Positions 1-8,854 of a stretch of 64,000 nucleotides of DNA are shown here, in pieces. Made by a program: the position numbers and the translations under genes. Under the pieces are notes generated by a model. That model had not been told where the DNA came from and searched no databases. It saw nothing but the letters and a program-made list of their open reading frames with translations. The DNA comes from Thermus thermophilus HB8. GTDB lineage: Bacteria; Deinococcota; Deinococci; Deinococcales; Thermaceae. The first letter of the stretch is position 1. Each line of letters begins with the position of its first letter. The stretch covers positions 1,116,469-1,180,468 of the forward strand of contig NC_006461.1 in the NCBI RefSeq assembly GCF_000091545.1, read 5' to 3'.

Positions 1-2232
1 CCCCACCTCCAGCCGCCCCCCGTTCAGGGTCAGGTCCCCGGGGACCTCGGGCCTGACCCCCAGGGCGTGGAAGGCGGGGAGGGCCTCGGCGAAGGCCTTT
101 AGGGCCTCGAGGCGGGCCCGGGCCTCCTTCTCCCAAAGGGCGCCCCGCTCGTAGAGGGCGAGGTAGTCCCGGACCATCCGCCCCGCGCTGAAGTAGGGCC
201 CCACGGTGCGGAGGCTCTCGTGGACCATGGACATCCAGCCCGAGGAGTACCCCTCCAGGCCCTTGGCGTAGAAGAGGGGGATGACCTCGGACTCCAGGAG
301 GTCGTAGAGGGCCTGGGCGTCGGCCACGTCCTGGGCCTCCTCGCTCTCGTAGACGCGCTCGTCCCCGATGGCGAAGCCGTTTTTGCCGTTGTAGGCCTCG
401 GCCCACCAGCCGTCCAAGACGCTGAGGTTGAGGGCCCCGTTGAGGGCGGCCTTCATGCCGCTCGTGCCCGAGGCCTCCATCGGCCGCCTCGGGGTGTTGA
501 GCCAGACGTCGGACCCGTGGGTGAGCACCCGGGCCAGGTACATGTCGTAGTCCTCGAGGACCACCATCCGGTCCTCCAGGCCGTACTCCCGGATCTTGCT
601 CACAAGCTCCTGGAGGTAGGCCTTCCCCGCCTCGTCCTTGGGGTGGGCCTTCCCGGCGAAGACGAACTGCACGGGGTAGGGCCCCTTGAGGATGCGCAAA
701 AGCCGCTCGGGGTCCTTGAAGAGGAGGACGGCCCGCTTGTAGGTGGCGAAGCGGCGGGCGAACCCGATGGTGAGGGCCTCGGGGTCCAGGGCCTTCTCCG
801 CCTCCCGCAAGCGGGCGGGCCCCTCCCCGTTGCGGCGGCGCTGCTCGTAGAGGCGCTGGCGCACCTCCCGCACCAAGAAGAGCTTCAGGTCCTGCCGGAT
901 GCGCCAGAAGGCCTCCCCGAGCCCCTCCACCCGCCAGGTCTCGGGGTCCTCGGGACGCTCCACCCACTCGGGCCCGAAGACCTCGGCGTAGTGGCGGCGA
1001 AGCCTGGGGTGGAGGAAGGTCCAGGTGTGCACCCCGTTGGTGACGTGGCCGATGGGCACCTCCTCCGCCAGGAGGCCCGGCCAGAGGTGGCGGAACATGT
1101 TCCGGGAAACCTCCCCGTGGAGGCGGGAGACCCCGTTGGCCTGGGCCGCCGTGCGCAGGGCGAGGTTGGACATGGAGAAGACGGGCCCCCAGGGCTTCTC
1201 CTCCAGGCCGAGCCCGAGGAAGGTGTCCCGGTCCACCCCGAGCTTCTCCCAAAACCCCCCCAGGTAGCGGTCCACGAGGTCCAGGGGGAAGACGTCGTGC
1301 CCGGCGGGCACGGGGGTGTGGGTGGTGAAGAGGGCCGAGGCCCGGGCGAGCTCCAGGGCCTCCCGGAAGGGGTACCCCTCGGCCACAAGCTCCCGGAGGC
1401 GCTCAAGGCCCAGGAAGGCCGAGTGCCCCTCGTTCATGTGGAAGAAGGCGGGGGCGAGGCCCAGGGCCCTGAGGAACCGCACCCCCCCGAGGCCCAGGAC
1501 GAGCTCCTGCTGGATGCGGGCCTCGAGGCCCGCGGCGTAGAGCCGGGCCGTGATCTGCCGGTCCTCGGGGGCGTTCTCCGGGAGGTCGGTGGTGAGGAGG
1601 TAGACGGGCACCGCCCCCACCTGCACCCGGTACCCCCCCACGTGGACCAGGCGGCCCGGGAACTCCACGGCCACCCGCACGGGCCTCCCCTCGGCGTCCT
1701 GGACCGGGACGAGGGGAAGCTCCTCGGGGCGGAGGGGCTCGTAGACCTCCACCTGCTCCCCTTCCGGGGAGAGGCGCTGGTGGAAGTACCCCTCGTGGTA
1801 GAAGAGCCCCACCCCCACGAGGTTGAGGCCGAGGTCGCTCGCCGCCTTGACGTGGTCCCCGGCGAGGACCCCAAGCCCCCCAGCGTAGATGGGCAGGGAG
1901 CTGTGGAAGCCGTACTCCGCCGAGAAGTAGGCCACCAGGGGGCCCCGCTTCGTCCTGCGGGCCTCGAGGTAGGCCCTAAGCGCCTCCCGGGTGGCCTGGA
2001 CCCGGGCGGCGTAGCCCGAGGCGCTTAAGGCCTCGAGGCGGGCGGGGTCCAGCTCCAGAAGGAGCTTCACCGGGTTCCCGCGGAACCGCTTCCAAAGGGC
2101 GGGGTCCAGCTCCTGGAAAAGCTCGGCCGCCTCCGGGTTCCAGCTCCACCAGAGGTTGTAGGCGATCTCCTTAAGCCCCTCCAGGGGCTCGGGGAGGTCG
2201 GGCATGGCGGTGATCCGTCCGAGAACGTTCAT
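1..2232 (-). CDS. glgP: alpha-glucan (glycogen/maltodextrin) phosphorylase, partial
   Basis: Cytoplasmic GT35 phosphorylase that releases glucose-1-phosphate from alpha-1,4-glucans. The start and 744 codons are present; the C-terminus lies beyond the left window edge. The N-terminus (NLWWSWNP near residue 26) matches the DUF3417 extension of the bacterial alpha-glucan phosphorylase subfamily. The pyridoxal-phosphate site GTSGMKAALNGALN is clear, with the cofactor lysine at about residue 594, followed by VLDGWW. The ATG at 2232 was chosen because TATAAT ends 7 bases before it. The gene follows trkH at 14 bases but should have its own promoter. Confidence 0.93.
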   Translation of the reverse strand, partial: MNVLGRITAMPDLPEPLEGLKEIAYNLWWSWNPEAAELFQELDPALWKRFRGNPVKLLLELDPARLEALSASGYAARVQATREALRAYLEARRTKRGPLVAYFSAEYGFHSSLPIYAGGLGVLAGDHVKAASDLGLNLVGVGLFYHEGYFHQRLSPEGEQVEVYEPLRPEELPLVPVQDAEGRPVRVAVEFPGRLVHVGGYRVQVGAVPVYLLTTDLPENAPEDRQITARLYAAGLEARIQQELVLGLGGVRFLRALGLAPAFFHMNEGHSAFLGLERLRELVAEGYPFREALELARASALFTTHTPVPAGHDVFPLDLVDRYLGGFWEKLGVDRDTFLGLGLEEKPWGPVFSMSNLALRTAAQANGVSRLHGEVSRNMFRHLWPGLLAEEVPIGHVTNGVHTWTFLHPRLRRHYAEVFGPEWVERPEDPETWRVEGLGEAFWRIRQDLKLFLVREVRQRLYEQRRRNGEGPARLREAEKALDPEALTIGFARRFATYKRAVLLFKDPERLLRILKGPYPVQFVFAGKAHPKDEAGKAYLQELVSKIREYGLEDRMVVLEDYDMYLARVLTHGSDVWLNTPRRPMEASGTSGMKAALNGALNLSVLDGWWAEAYNGKNGFAIGDERVYESEEAQDVADAQALYDLLESEVIPLFYAKGLEGYSSGWMSMVHESLRTVGPYFSAGRMVRDYLALYERGALWEKEARARLEALKAFAEALPAFHALGVRPEVPGDLTLNGGRLEVG

Positions 2233-2245
2233 GCTCCGGATTATA
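2233..2245 (-). promoter_or_regulatory. glgP leaderless -10 element
   Basis: Consensus TATAAT (2240-2245, minus strand) lies 7 bases before the glgP ATG, so transcription should begin at or next to the start codon. No good -35 box was found at normal spacing. Confidence 0.6.
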
Positions 2246-2246
2246 C

Positions 2247-3719
2247 TCAGCGGAGCCTGCGCCAAAGCTCCGGGGTCAGGAGGAGGACCACGGGCACCAC
2301 CTCAATCCGCCCCGCCCACATGAGCCCCACGAGGAGGAGCTTGGAGAGGGGGTGAAGCCCCGCGTAGGAGCCCATGGGCCCCACCTCGCCGAGGCCGGGG
2401 CCGATGTTGCCGATGGCCTGGGCGCTGGCGGTGAAGGCCACGACAAAGTCCTTTTCCAAAAAGGCCAGGGCCACGGCCCCCAGGACGAAGAGGAGGGTGT
2501 AGAGGAGGATGAAGACGGAGACCTGCCGCAGGACCTCCTCCGAGAGCACCCGCCCCCCCAGGCGCAAGGGGAGGACCGCCTGGGGGTGGAGGGTGCGGGT
2601 GATCTCCCGGCGGAGGAAGCCGAAGAGGACGAGCCAGCGCACCAACTTGATCCCCCCCGCCGCCGAGCCCGCGCTTCCCCCCACGAACATGAGGAGGACC
2701 AGGATGGCCTGGGCCGGGACCACCCACTGCGCGAAGTCCACGCTGGCGAAGCCCGTGCCGGTGAGGATGGAGATCACCTGGAAGAAGGCGTGGCGGAGGC
2801 TGGCCTCGAGGTCGTAGGTGTGGTGGGTGTAGAGGTAGCCGGAAAGCGCGAGGCCCGCGGCCAGGACCACGAGGACGTAGGCGCGAAACTCGGCGTCCCG
2901 AAGAAGGGGCCCCACCTCGCCCCGGAAGAAGAGGCGGTACTGCAGGAGGAAGTTCACCCCGGCGAGGAACATGAAGGCCACCCCGAGCCACTGGGCGAGG
3001 GGCGGGTAACCGGCGAAGCTCTGGGGGTTGGGGCTGAACCCCCCGGCGGGGACCGTGGCCAAGGCGTTGGCCACCGCCTCAAAGAGGGGCACCCCGGCGA
3101 GGGCGTACCCCAAGGCGGCGGCCCCGGTGAGGGCCAGGTAGAGGAGGAGGACCGCCTGGGCCGTCTGGCGGATCCTCGGGGTGAGGCGCTCCTTCTCCAC
3201 CCCGGTGCTCTCGGCGAAGAAGGCCTGGCGCCCCGCCACGTGGAGCTGGGGGAAGACCGCGAGGAAAAGCACCACGATCCCGATCCCCCCCATCCACTGG
3301 GTGAAGCCCCGGTAGAGGAAGAGGCTTCGGCTTAAGGAGAAGTCCTGCAGAACCGTGGCCCCGGTGGCGGTGTACCCCGACATGGACTCAAAGAGGGCGT
3401 CCAGGAAGGCAAGCCCCCCCGAGATCCAGTAGGGCACCGCCCCGAGCACCGGGACAAGAAGCCAAAGGAGGGCCACCCCGGCGAAGACCTCGGCCCGCTG
3501 GGGCTGGGCCTTGGGCCTGCCCCGGAAGGTACCGAGGTACCCCAGGGCAAACCCCAAGGCCGCCGCCCCCAGGAAGCCCCAGGCCTCCTCCCCCAGGACC
3601 AGGGCCAAGGCGGCGAAGCCCAGGTGGACGAAGGCGAAGCCCCGGAAGGTGAGGCCGAGGAGGTAGAGGAGGGCCTCCAGGGCCCCCTTACTCCGGGAAG
3701 AAGGGAGCCAGGACCTCAT
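2247..3719 (-). CDS. trkH: TrkH/KtrB-type potassium uptake channel subunit
   Basis: 490-residue polytopic membrane protein forming the K+ channel of a Trk/Ktr system. It shows the repeated membrane-pore-membrane pattern of the family, with pore-like segments such as SMSGYTATGATVL and LTGTGFASVDFAQW. Its 5' end overlaps the 3' end of trkA by 32 bases, so regulatory and channel subunits are co-transcribed and probably translationally coupled. The ATG at 3719 is the only convenient start; a shorter start would remove mostly hydrophilic residues. Potassium is the expected substrate from the family; ion selectivity cannot be read from sequence. Confidence 0.9.
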   Translation of the reverse strand: MRSWLPSSRSKGALEALLYLLGLTFRGFAFVHLGFAALALVLGEEAWGFLGAAALGFALGYLGTFRGRPKAQPQRAEVFAGVALLWLLVPVLGAVPYWISGGLAFLDALFESMSGYTATGATVLQDFSLSRSLFLYRGFTQWMGGIGIVVLFLAVFPQLHVAGRQAFFAESTGVEKERLTPRIRQTAQAVLLLYLALTGAAALGYALAGVPLFEAVANALATVPAGGFSPNPQSFAGYPPLAQWLGVAFMFLAGVNFLLQYRLFFRGEVGPLLRDAEFRAYVLVVLAAGLALSGYLYTHHTYDLEASLRHAFFQVISILTGTGFASVDFAQWVVPAQAILVLLMFVGGSAGSAAGGIKLVRWLVLFGFLRREITRTLHPQAVLPLRLGGRVLSEEVLRQVSVFILLYTLLFVLGAVALAFLEKDFVVAFTASAQAIGNIGPGLGEVGPMGSYAGLHPLSKLLLVGLMWAGRIEVVPVVLLLTPELWRRLR

Positions 3720-5028
3720 CGGCCACCTCGCGGGCCGCCACCAGGTAGAGCCTGTCCCCGGGGAGAAGCCCCAGCCCCTCCTCGTAGAGGAAGATCCGGT
3801 GGTCCCGCTCCAGGGCCACGGGGACGGCGTCGGGCCGGACCAGGTCCCTCAAGGCCTTGGGGGCCGCGCCCTCCGAGACCAGGACCTCCAGCACCTCAAT
3901 GCTCTCGTCCAAAGTGGCGATGTGCTCCACGTTCTCCGGGCCGATCCAGTCCAGCACCTCCCGCACGGCCGCCTGCCTGGGGGTGAGGGCGAGGTCAATG
4001 CCCACCTGCTCAAAGAGCCTCCGGGTCTCGGAGCGGGAGACCCGGGTGATCACCTTCCGCACCCCCATCTGCTTGGCGAGGAGGGAGGCGAGAAGGTTCT
4101 TCTCGTCGTGGTCCGTCACCGCCACCACCGCGTCCGCCTCCGCCATCCCTTCGGCCTCCAGAAGCTCAATGTCCGTCCCGTCCCCCTGGATGACCAAAGC
4201 CCCGGGGAGCTCTTCAGAGAGCCACTGGCACCGCTCGGCGTTCCGCTCCACGATGACCACCTCCACCCGGCGCTTGAGGAGCCCCTGGGCCACCATGAAC
4301 CCCACGTTCCCGCCCCCGATGACCATCACCCGGCGGACCCCAGGGCCCTCGGTGAAGTAGGCGGCGAGCTCGGAAAAGGCCTTCTGGGTGGCTACGAAGA
4401 GAAGCTTGTCCCCGGGCTCCAGGATGAGCTCGGGAAACTCGGGGTGGGCGAAGCTCAGGAAGGTCCCCTCCCGCACCACCCCGGCGAGGAGGACCCCTTC
4501 GGGCCACTTCTCCCCGGAGAGGAGGCGGTGGACGTACTCCCCCCCCTCCTTCACCCGGTACTCCACGAAGCGGAGCCTTCCCCCGGCCAGCACCTCGGTG
4601 TCCACCGCCCAGGGGACCAGGATGACCTCCACGATCTCCCGGGCCATGGCCCGCTGGGGCCAGAGGACCCGGTCAATGCGGGTGCCGAGGATCTCGGCGG
4701 TGCGGGGGTCGGTGAGGACCTCCACGTACCCTCCCTTGCCCACGAAGCAGAAGGCCTCCTTGGCCCCGAGGCCCTTGGCCAGGAGGCTCGCCAGGAGGTT
4801 GATCTCGTCGGAGTCGGTGCTGGCGACGAAGAGGTCCGCCCGGTCCACCCCGGCTTCCCTCAAGGTGTCGGGGTCCGTGGCCCCCCCCACCACCACCTTG
4901 ACGTCCAAGGAGGCGAAGCGCTCCCGCGCCTGGGGGTTGCGGTCAATGACCACCACGTCGTGGGTCTTCTCCAGGGCGCGGGCGAGCTCCCCGCCCATCT
5001 CCCCGCCCCCAGCGATGACGATGTACAT
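3688..5028 (-). CDS. trkA: TrkA potassium channel regulatory protein
   Basis: 446-residue cytoplasmic gating subunit made of two tandem RCK units (about residues 1-220 and 225-446). Each begins with an NAD-binding Rossmann fold, with GGGEMG near residue 7 and GGGNVG near residue 233, and ends with a TrkA-C domain. Two fused units is the usual bacterial TrkA length. It lies 13 bases downstream of rimO and overlaps trkH, giving the order rimO-trkA-trkH. Nucleotide-dependent control of the channel is inferred from the family. Confidence 0.92.
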   Translation of the reverse strand: MYIVIAGGGEMGGELARALEKTHDVVVIDRNPQARERFASLDVKVVVGGATDPDTLREAGVDRADLFVASTDSDEINLLASLLAKGLGAKEAFCFVGKGGYVEVLTDPRTAEILGTRIDRVLWPQRAMAREIVEVILVPWAVDTEVLAGGRLRFVEYRVKEGGEYVHRLLSGEKWPEGVLLAGVVREGTFLSFAHPEFPELILEPGDKLLFVATQKAFSELAAYFTEGPGVRRVMVIGGGNVGFMVAQGLLKRRVEVVIVERNAERCQWLSEELPGALVIQGDGTDIELLEAEGMAEADAVVAVTDHDEKNLLASLLAKQMGVRKVITRVSRSETRRLFEQVGIDLALTPRQAAVREVLDWIGPENVEHIATLDESIEVLEVLVSEGAAPKALRDLVRPDAVPVALERDHRIFLYEEGLGLLPGDRLYLVAAREVADEVLAPFFPE

Positions 5029-5041
5029 GGCCGCCCCTATC

Positions 5042-6346
5042 CTACGCCTGGACCCCGTGGAGGTCGTAGGTGTCCGCCCGAAGGATGCGCACGGGGATCC
5101 TCTCCCCTACCCGCACGGTGCCGTCCGTCTCCACGTAGACCACCCCGTCTATGCCGGGGGAGTCGCGGTAGGTCCGGCCCACGGCGAGGCCGGGCTCGGG
5201 CAGCTCGTCCACCAGGACCTCCAGGGTCTTGCCCACGAAACGCTGGTTCTTCCTGAGGCTCACCCGGGCCTGCAGCTCCAAAAGCCTCGCCTTGCGCTCC
5301 TCCTTCACCTCCTCGGGCACGGGGTCCGGAAGGCGGTTCGCCTCCGCCCCCTCCACCGGGGAGTAGGCGAAGACCCCCACCCGGTCCAGCTCCGCCTCCT
5401 CCAGGAAGTCCAGGAGGATCTGGAAGTCCTCCTCCGTCTCCCCGGGGAAGCCCACGATGAAGGTGGAGCGGAGGGCGAGCTCGGGCACCACCTCCCGCCA
5501 GGCCTTGAGGGCCTTGAGGTGGCTCTCGTACCCCCCGGGGCGGCGCATGAGGCGGAGGATCCGGGGGGAGGCGTGCTGGAGGGGAACGTCCAGGTAGGGC
5601 AGGACCTTCCCCTCGGCCATGAGGGGGAGGAGGTCCTTGACATGGGGGTAGGGGTAGACGTAGTGGAGGCGGATCCAGGCGCCGAGCTCGGCCATGTGGG
5701 CGAGGAGGTCCTTAAGCTCCGCCCGCACGGGCCGGTCCCCCCAGAGGCTCTCCCGGTGCCCCAGGTCCACCCCGTAGGCCGAGAGGTCCTGGGCCACGAG
5801 GAGGAGCTCCTTCGTCCCCGTGGCCACGAGCCTCGCCGCCTCGGCGAGCACGTCGGCGGCGTCCCGGGAGCGGAGCCTTCCCCGCAGCTTAGGGATGATG
5901 CAGAAGCTGCACCGGTGGTCGCACCCCTCGGAGAGCTTCACGTAGGCGTAGTGCCTCGGGGTGAGCTTGACCTGGGGAGGGATGAGGTCCAAAAAGGGGT
6001 CCCGGGGCGCGGGAAGCACCACCTGCACCGCCTCCAGAACCCTTTCCACCTCCCCCGGGCCCGTGATGGCGAGCACCTGGGGGTGGCGCTCCCGGATCTT
6101 CTCGGGGCGCGCCCCCAGGCAGCCCGTGACCACCACCTTGCCGTTTTCCTTGAGGGCCTCGCCGATGACCTCGAGGCTCTCCTCCACCGCCTCGTTGATG
6201 AAGCCGCAGGTGTTGACGATGACGAGCTCCGCCTCCTCGTAGCTGGGGCTCGTCTCGTACCCCAGGGCCTTGAGCCGGGAAAGGATCTGCTCCGAGTCCA
6301 CCAGGGCTTTGGGGCAGCCCAAGCTGACAAAACCGATCTTCGCCAT
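5042..6346 (-). CDS. rimO: ribosomal protein S12 (Asp) methylthiotransferase
   Basis: 434-residue radical-SAM enzyme that methylthiolates the conserved aspartate of ribosomal protein S12. The N-terminal MTTase domain has three cluster cysteines (about C11, C47, C76). The radical-SAM site CDHRCSFC has C142, C146 and C149, and a C-terminal TRAM-like region follows. The substitution SLGCPKALVDSEQ favours RimO over MiaB. The ATG at 6346 was chosen because homology begins there and GGGAGG precedes it; a longer upstream reading frame would run over the promoter and the preceding gene. First gene of a rimO-trkA-trkH operon. Confidence 0.93.
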   Translation of the reverse strand: MAKIGFVSLGCPKALVDSEQILSRLKALGYETSPSYEEAELVIVNTCGFINEAVEESLEVIGEALKENGKVVVTGCLGARPEKIRERHPQVLAITGPGEVERVLEAVQVVLPAPRDPFLDLIPPQVKLTPRHYAYVKLSEGCDHRCSFCIIPKLRGRLRSRDAADVLAEAARLVATGTKELLLVAQDLSAYGVDLGHRESLWGDRPVRAELKDLLAHMAELGAWIRLHYVYPYPHVKDLLPLMAEGKVLPYLDVPLQHASPRILRLMRRPGGYESHLKALKAWREVVPELALRSTFIVGFPGETEEDFQILLDFLEEAELDRVGVFAYSPVEGAEANRLPDPVPEEVKEERKARLLELQARVSLRKNQRFVGKTLEVLVDELPEPGLAVGRTYRDSPGIDGVVYVETDGTVRVGERIPVRILRADTYDLHGVQA

Positions 6347-6374
6347 ACGCCTCCCGGGGGCTCGGCCCCAACAA

Positions 6375-6386
6375 ACCCCAAGTATA
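6375..6386 (-). promoter_or_regulatory. rimO-trkA-trkH promoter -10 box
   Basis: TATACT (6381-6386, minus strand) lies just after the stop codon of the RodZ-like gene and 34 bases before the rimO ATG. Unlike most promoters here it would give a leader of about 29 bases containing a Shine-Dalgarno sequence. Confidence 0.45.
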
Positions 6387-7244
6387 TCAGGGGTAGCGCC
6401 GGGTGACGGGGATGCCGGGCTCGCCCATGGGCCCGAGGTCCTTCCCCCCGAGGATGACCCGCACCGCCCCCGGGTTGCCCGAGCGCACCTCCACGGGGAG
6501 GTCAAAGACGAGCTCCGACCCCACCTCCGGGATCCCCTCGTAGAGGCGCTCCCCGTCCCGGGTGACCCTGAGCCAACTCCGCCCCTCCACCTTCAGGACG
6601 AGCTTGTTCGCGGGGGCCTCCTCCGCCGCCTCCTGGGGGGGCGGCTTCTCGGGGGTGAGGGCGAGGCTTAGGCTCAGGTTCCGGTCCAGGAGGATCCTGC
6701 GCTCCAAGGGGGCGTAGCCGGGGCGTTCCAGGCGCAGGACCCGCTCCCCCCCTTCCAGGGGCGGGGTCTCCAAGGGCGTCTGTCCAAGATAGAAGCCGTC
6801 CAAGTAAACCCGGGCTCCCGGGGGGTCGCTCTGGACCCGGAGGGTGTAGCGGCTCGGGGCCTCGGGCGGGGGCGGCGGGGGAAGCTCCACCACCTTCTCC
6901 GGAGGCCGGGGCCAGAGGAGGAACCCCGCGTAGAGGAGGCCGCCGAGGAGGGCGAGGGCCAGGAGCCAGGGCCAGAGGGCCCGGCGGGGGCGGGGCGGGG
7001 CGGGGGGCGGGAGGGAGGGCGCGCTCGGGTAGAGGGCGAGGAGGGGCCCCGGGTCCAGGCCCAGAAGGAGGGCGTAGCGCCGGAGGTACCCCCGGGCCAG
7101 GGCCGGCTCGGGAAGCCGCTCAAAGCGGCACTCCTCCAGGGCCTCGAGGACCTCCGCCTTCAAGGCGAGCTGCCGCGCCGCCTCTCCCAGGGAAAGCCCC
7201 CGACGCTCCCGCGCCTCCCTCAGCTTCTCGCCGAGCTCGCACAC
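6387..7244 (-). CDS. RodZ-like membrane protein with N-terminal HTH and PEGA domain
   Basis: 285 residues with RodZ-like architecture: a Cro/C1-type helix-turn-helix domain (about 1-70), a proline/arginine-rich linker, one membrane helix (about 90-110), and an external part with a PEGA domain (about 132-198, PPGARVYLDGFYLGQTPLE) and a DUF4115-like beta domain (about 212-282, WLRVTRDGERLYEG). RodZ links MreB to the wall machinery; PEGA domains are usual on surface or envelope proteins. A PEGA insert between the membrane helix and DUF4115 is not in standard RodZ. The GTG start at 7244 is supported by a -10 box 6 bases upstream. Confidence 0.75.
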   Translation of the reverse strand: MCELGEKLREARERRGLSLGEAARQLALKAEVLEALEECRFERLPEPALARGYLRRYALLLGLDPGPLLALYPSAPSLPPPAPPRPRRALWPWLLALALLGGLLYAGFLLWPRPPEKVVELPPPPPPEAPSRYTLRVQSDPPGARVYLDGFYLGQTPLETPPLEGGERVLRLERPGYAPLERRILLDRNLSLSLALTPEKPPPQEAAEEAPANKLVLKVEGRSWLRVTRDGERLYEGIPEVGSELVFDLPVEVRSGNPGAVRVILGGKDLGPMGEPGIPVTRRYP

Positions 7245-7256
7245 ACGCCTATTCTA
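7245..7256 (-). promoter_or_regulatory. leaderless -10 of the RodZ-like gene
   Basis: TAGAAT (7251-7256, minus strand) ends 6 bases before the GTG start and overlaps the psuG stop codon. Confidence 0.5.
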
Positions 7257-8094
7257 GCCCCGCCAGGGCCAGGGCGACCCGGGCCGCAAGGCGGGCGTTC
7301 TCCAGGAGGAGCCTCCGGTTGACCCGGTCCGTCTCCCCCGAGGAGAGCTCCGAGAGCTTCCTCAGGAGGTAGGGGGTGAGGGCCTTCCCGAAGACCCCCT
7401 CCCGGGCCGCCATCCGGCCCGCCTCCTCCACCCAAAGGGCCACCCGCTCATAAGGGAGGCCCTGGGAAACGGGGTTCACCAGGAGCACCCCCCCGAGGCC
7501 CAAGGCCCGGGCCCGGAGGTAGACCCGGGCCGCCTCCATGGGGGTGTCCACCCGGGCGGGGACGGGGAAGGGGGAGTCCGGGGAGAAGAAGGCGGGGAGG
7601 CGGTCCGTCCGGTAGCCCACCACGCTCACCCCCAAAGTCTCCAGGCGCTCCAGGGTGGCCCTGAGGTCCAGGATGGCCTTGGGGCCAGAGGAGACCACCA
7701 GGATGGGGGTGCGGGAGAGGGCGACGAGGTCGGCGCTCTCGTCGTAGGGCTCGGGGTGGACCCCCCCGATCCCCCCGGTGGCGAAAACGGGGATGCCGTG
7801 GAGGTGGGCCAGGTGGACCGTGGCCGCCACCGTGGTCCCGGCGCTCCTTCCCTGGGCAAGGAGGGCCGCGAGGTTCCAAAGGCTCGCCTTCTCCGCCCCG
7901 CCCGCCGCCAAGGCCTCCATCTCCTCGCGGGAAAGGCCCACCCGCACCTCCCCCCGCACCAGGGCGATGGTCTTGGGGGTGGCCCCCTCCTCCCGCACCG
8001 CCTCCTCCAGGGCCAGGGCCACCTCCAGGTTCAAGGGGTAAGGGAGGCCGTGGGTCAGGACCGCGGACTCCAAAGCCACCCGGGCTTCGCGCAT
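7249..8094 (-). CDS. psuG: pseudouridine-5'-phosphate glycosidase
   Basis: 281-residue PsuG/IndA-family enzyme that reversibly splits pseudouridine 5'-phosphate into uracil and ribose 5-phosphate. Family features are ESAVLTHGLPYP near the N-terminus, TTVAATVHLAHLHGI, the glycine-rich FATGGIGGVHPEP, and LDLRATLERLETLGVSVVGYRTD. Length is close to the family norm of about 300. No PsuK kinase lies beside it, so the phosphorylated substrate must come from elsewhere. The ATG at 8094 follows TATAGT by 6 bases, predicting a leaderless mRNA separate from the upstream operon. Confidence 0.88.
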   Translation of the reverse strand: MREARVALESAVLTHGLPYPLNLEVALALEEAVREEGATPKTIALVRGEVRVGLSREEMEALAAGGAEKASLWNLAALLAQGRSAGTTVAATVHLAHLHGIPVFATGGIGGVHPEPYDESADLVALSRTPILVVSSGPKAILDLRATLERLETLGVSVVGYRTDRLPAFFSPDSPFPVPARVDTPMEAARVYLRARALGLGGVLLVNPVSQGLPYERVALWVEEAGRMAAREGVFGKALTPYLLRKLSELSSGETDRVNRRLLLENARLAARVALALAGLE

Positions 8095-8106
8095 GGGGCC
8101 ACTATA
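8095..8106 (-). promoter_or_regulatory. psuG leaderless -10 element
   Basis: TATAGT (8101-8106, minus strand) lies 6 bases before the psuG ATG and overlaps the stop codon of the DUF4388 gene. Confidence 0.55.
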
Positions 8107-8854
8107 CCTCGGGCCAGACCAGGACCTCCTCCCCCGCCTTCAGGCCGTGGAAGAGGAGGAGCTCCGGGGAGAGGCTGAGCACCACCCCGAGGCCCTCGGC
8201 GCCCTCCACGGGCAGGAGGACCTCCCGCTCCCCGGCCCGGACGCGGACCCGGAAGACCCGGCCGAAGTGCTCCCGCCAGGCTTTAAGGAGGAGGGCGTCC
8301 ACCTGGGCCCCCTTCCCCCCTAAGGCCACCCGGAGCCTGGCGGTGCGGGGCACCCGGGGGGAGACCTCCACGAGCCGCAGGCGGGCGAGCTGCCCAAGCC
8401 CCTGGAGCACCCGGCCCAGGGGAAGCCCCGTGGCCGCCGCGAGGTCCAAGGGGCTCTTCCCCCCGGAGGCCGCCTGGAGCAGGGCGAAGGCCTCGGGCTC
8501 GAGGGTGGCCTGGGCCTCGAGGCCCGCCGCCGTGGGCCGCACCAGGTCAAAGGGCCCCACCTCCACCCCCTCCCCCAGGCGCCGGACCGCCTCCAGGAGG
8601 TAGGCCTCCAGCGGGCCCTCCAGGGTCCGCCTGGGCGCGGCCTCCCCCGGGAAGAAGCGGAAGCGCCCCTCCTTGAGGGCGAGGACGGCGAGGAGGGCCT
8701 CCGCCCCCTCCACTCCCCCATAGGCGGCGTGCACGGGGCGGCCCCGCTCCAAATAGACCTCCCCGCCCTCCACCCGGAACGCCCCCGTCTTCCCCCCTTG
8801 GGCGAGGAGCTGGAGGAGGTCTATGGGGCCTAAGAGGCGGAAATCGCCCTCCAC
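8102..8854 (-). CDS. DUF4388 (PatA N-terminal-like) domain protein
   Basis: About 250 residues. The N-terminal ~100 residues (DFRLLGPIDLLQLLAQGGKTG, then KEGRFRFFPGE) match the DUF4388/PatA N-terminal domain, a small fold common in Thermus and Deinococcus and often found in signalling proteins. The middle (GKSPLDLAAATGLPLGRVLQ) looks like a winged-helix unit and the C-terminus is a compact beta region. The start is uncertain: GTG at 8854 begins the conserved domain and overlaps the preceding gene by 25 bases. Third gene of the phosphatase/kinase operon; molecular function unknown. Confidence 0.65.
   Translation of the reverse strand: MEGDFRLLGPIDLLQLLAQGGKTGAFRVEGGEVYLERGRPVHAAYGGVEGAEALLAVLALKEGRFRFFPGEAAPRRTLEGPLEAYLLEAVRRLGEGVEVGPFDLVRPTAAGLEAQATLEPEAFALLQAASGGKSPLDLAAATGLPLGRVLQGLGQLARLRLVEVSPRVPRTARLRVALGGKGAQVDALLLKAWREHFGRVFRVRVRAGEREVLLPVEGAEGLGVVLSLSPELLLFHGLKAGEEVLVWPEV

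Noticed and set aside
220..2028. A 602-codon open frame on the plus strand opposite glgP.
   Set aside because: It is antisense to a clear phosphorylase, has low-complexity G/E/P/H-rich composition and no motif. High G+C produces such shadow frames opposite most genes here.
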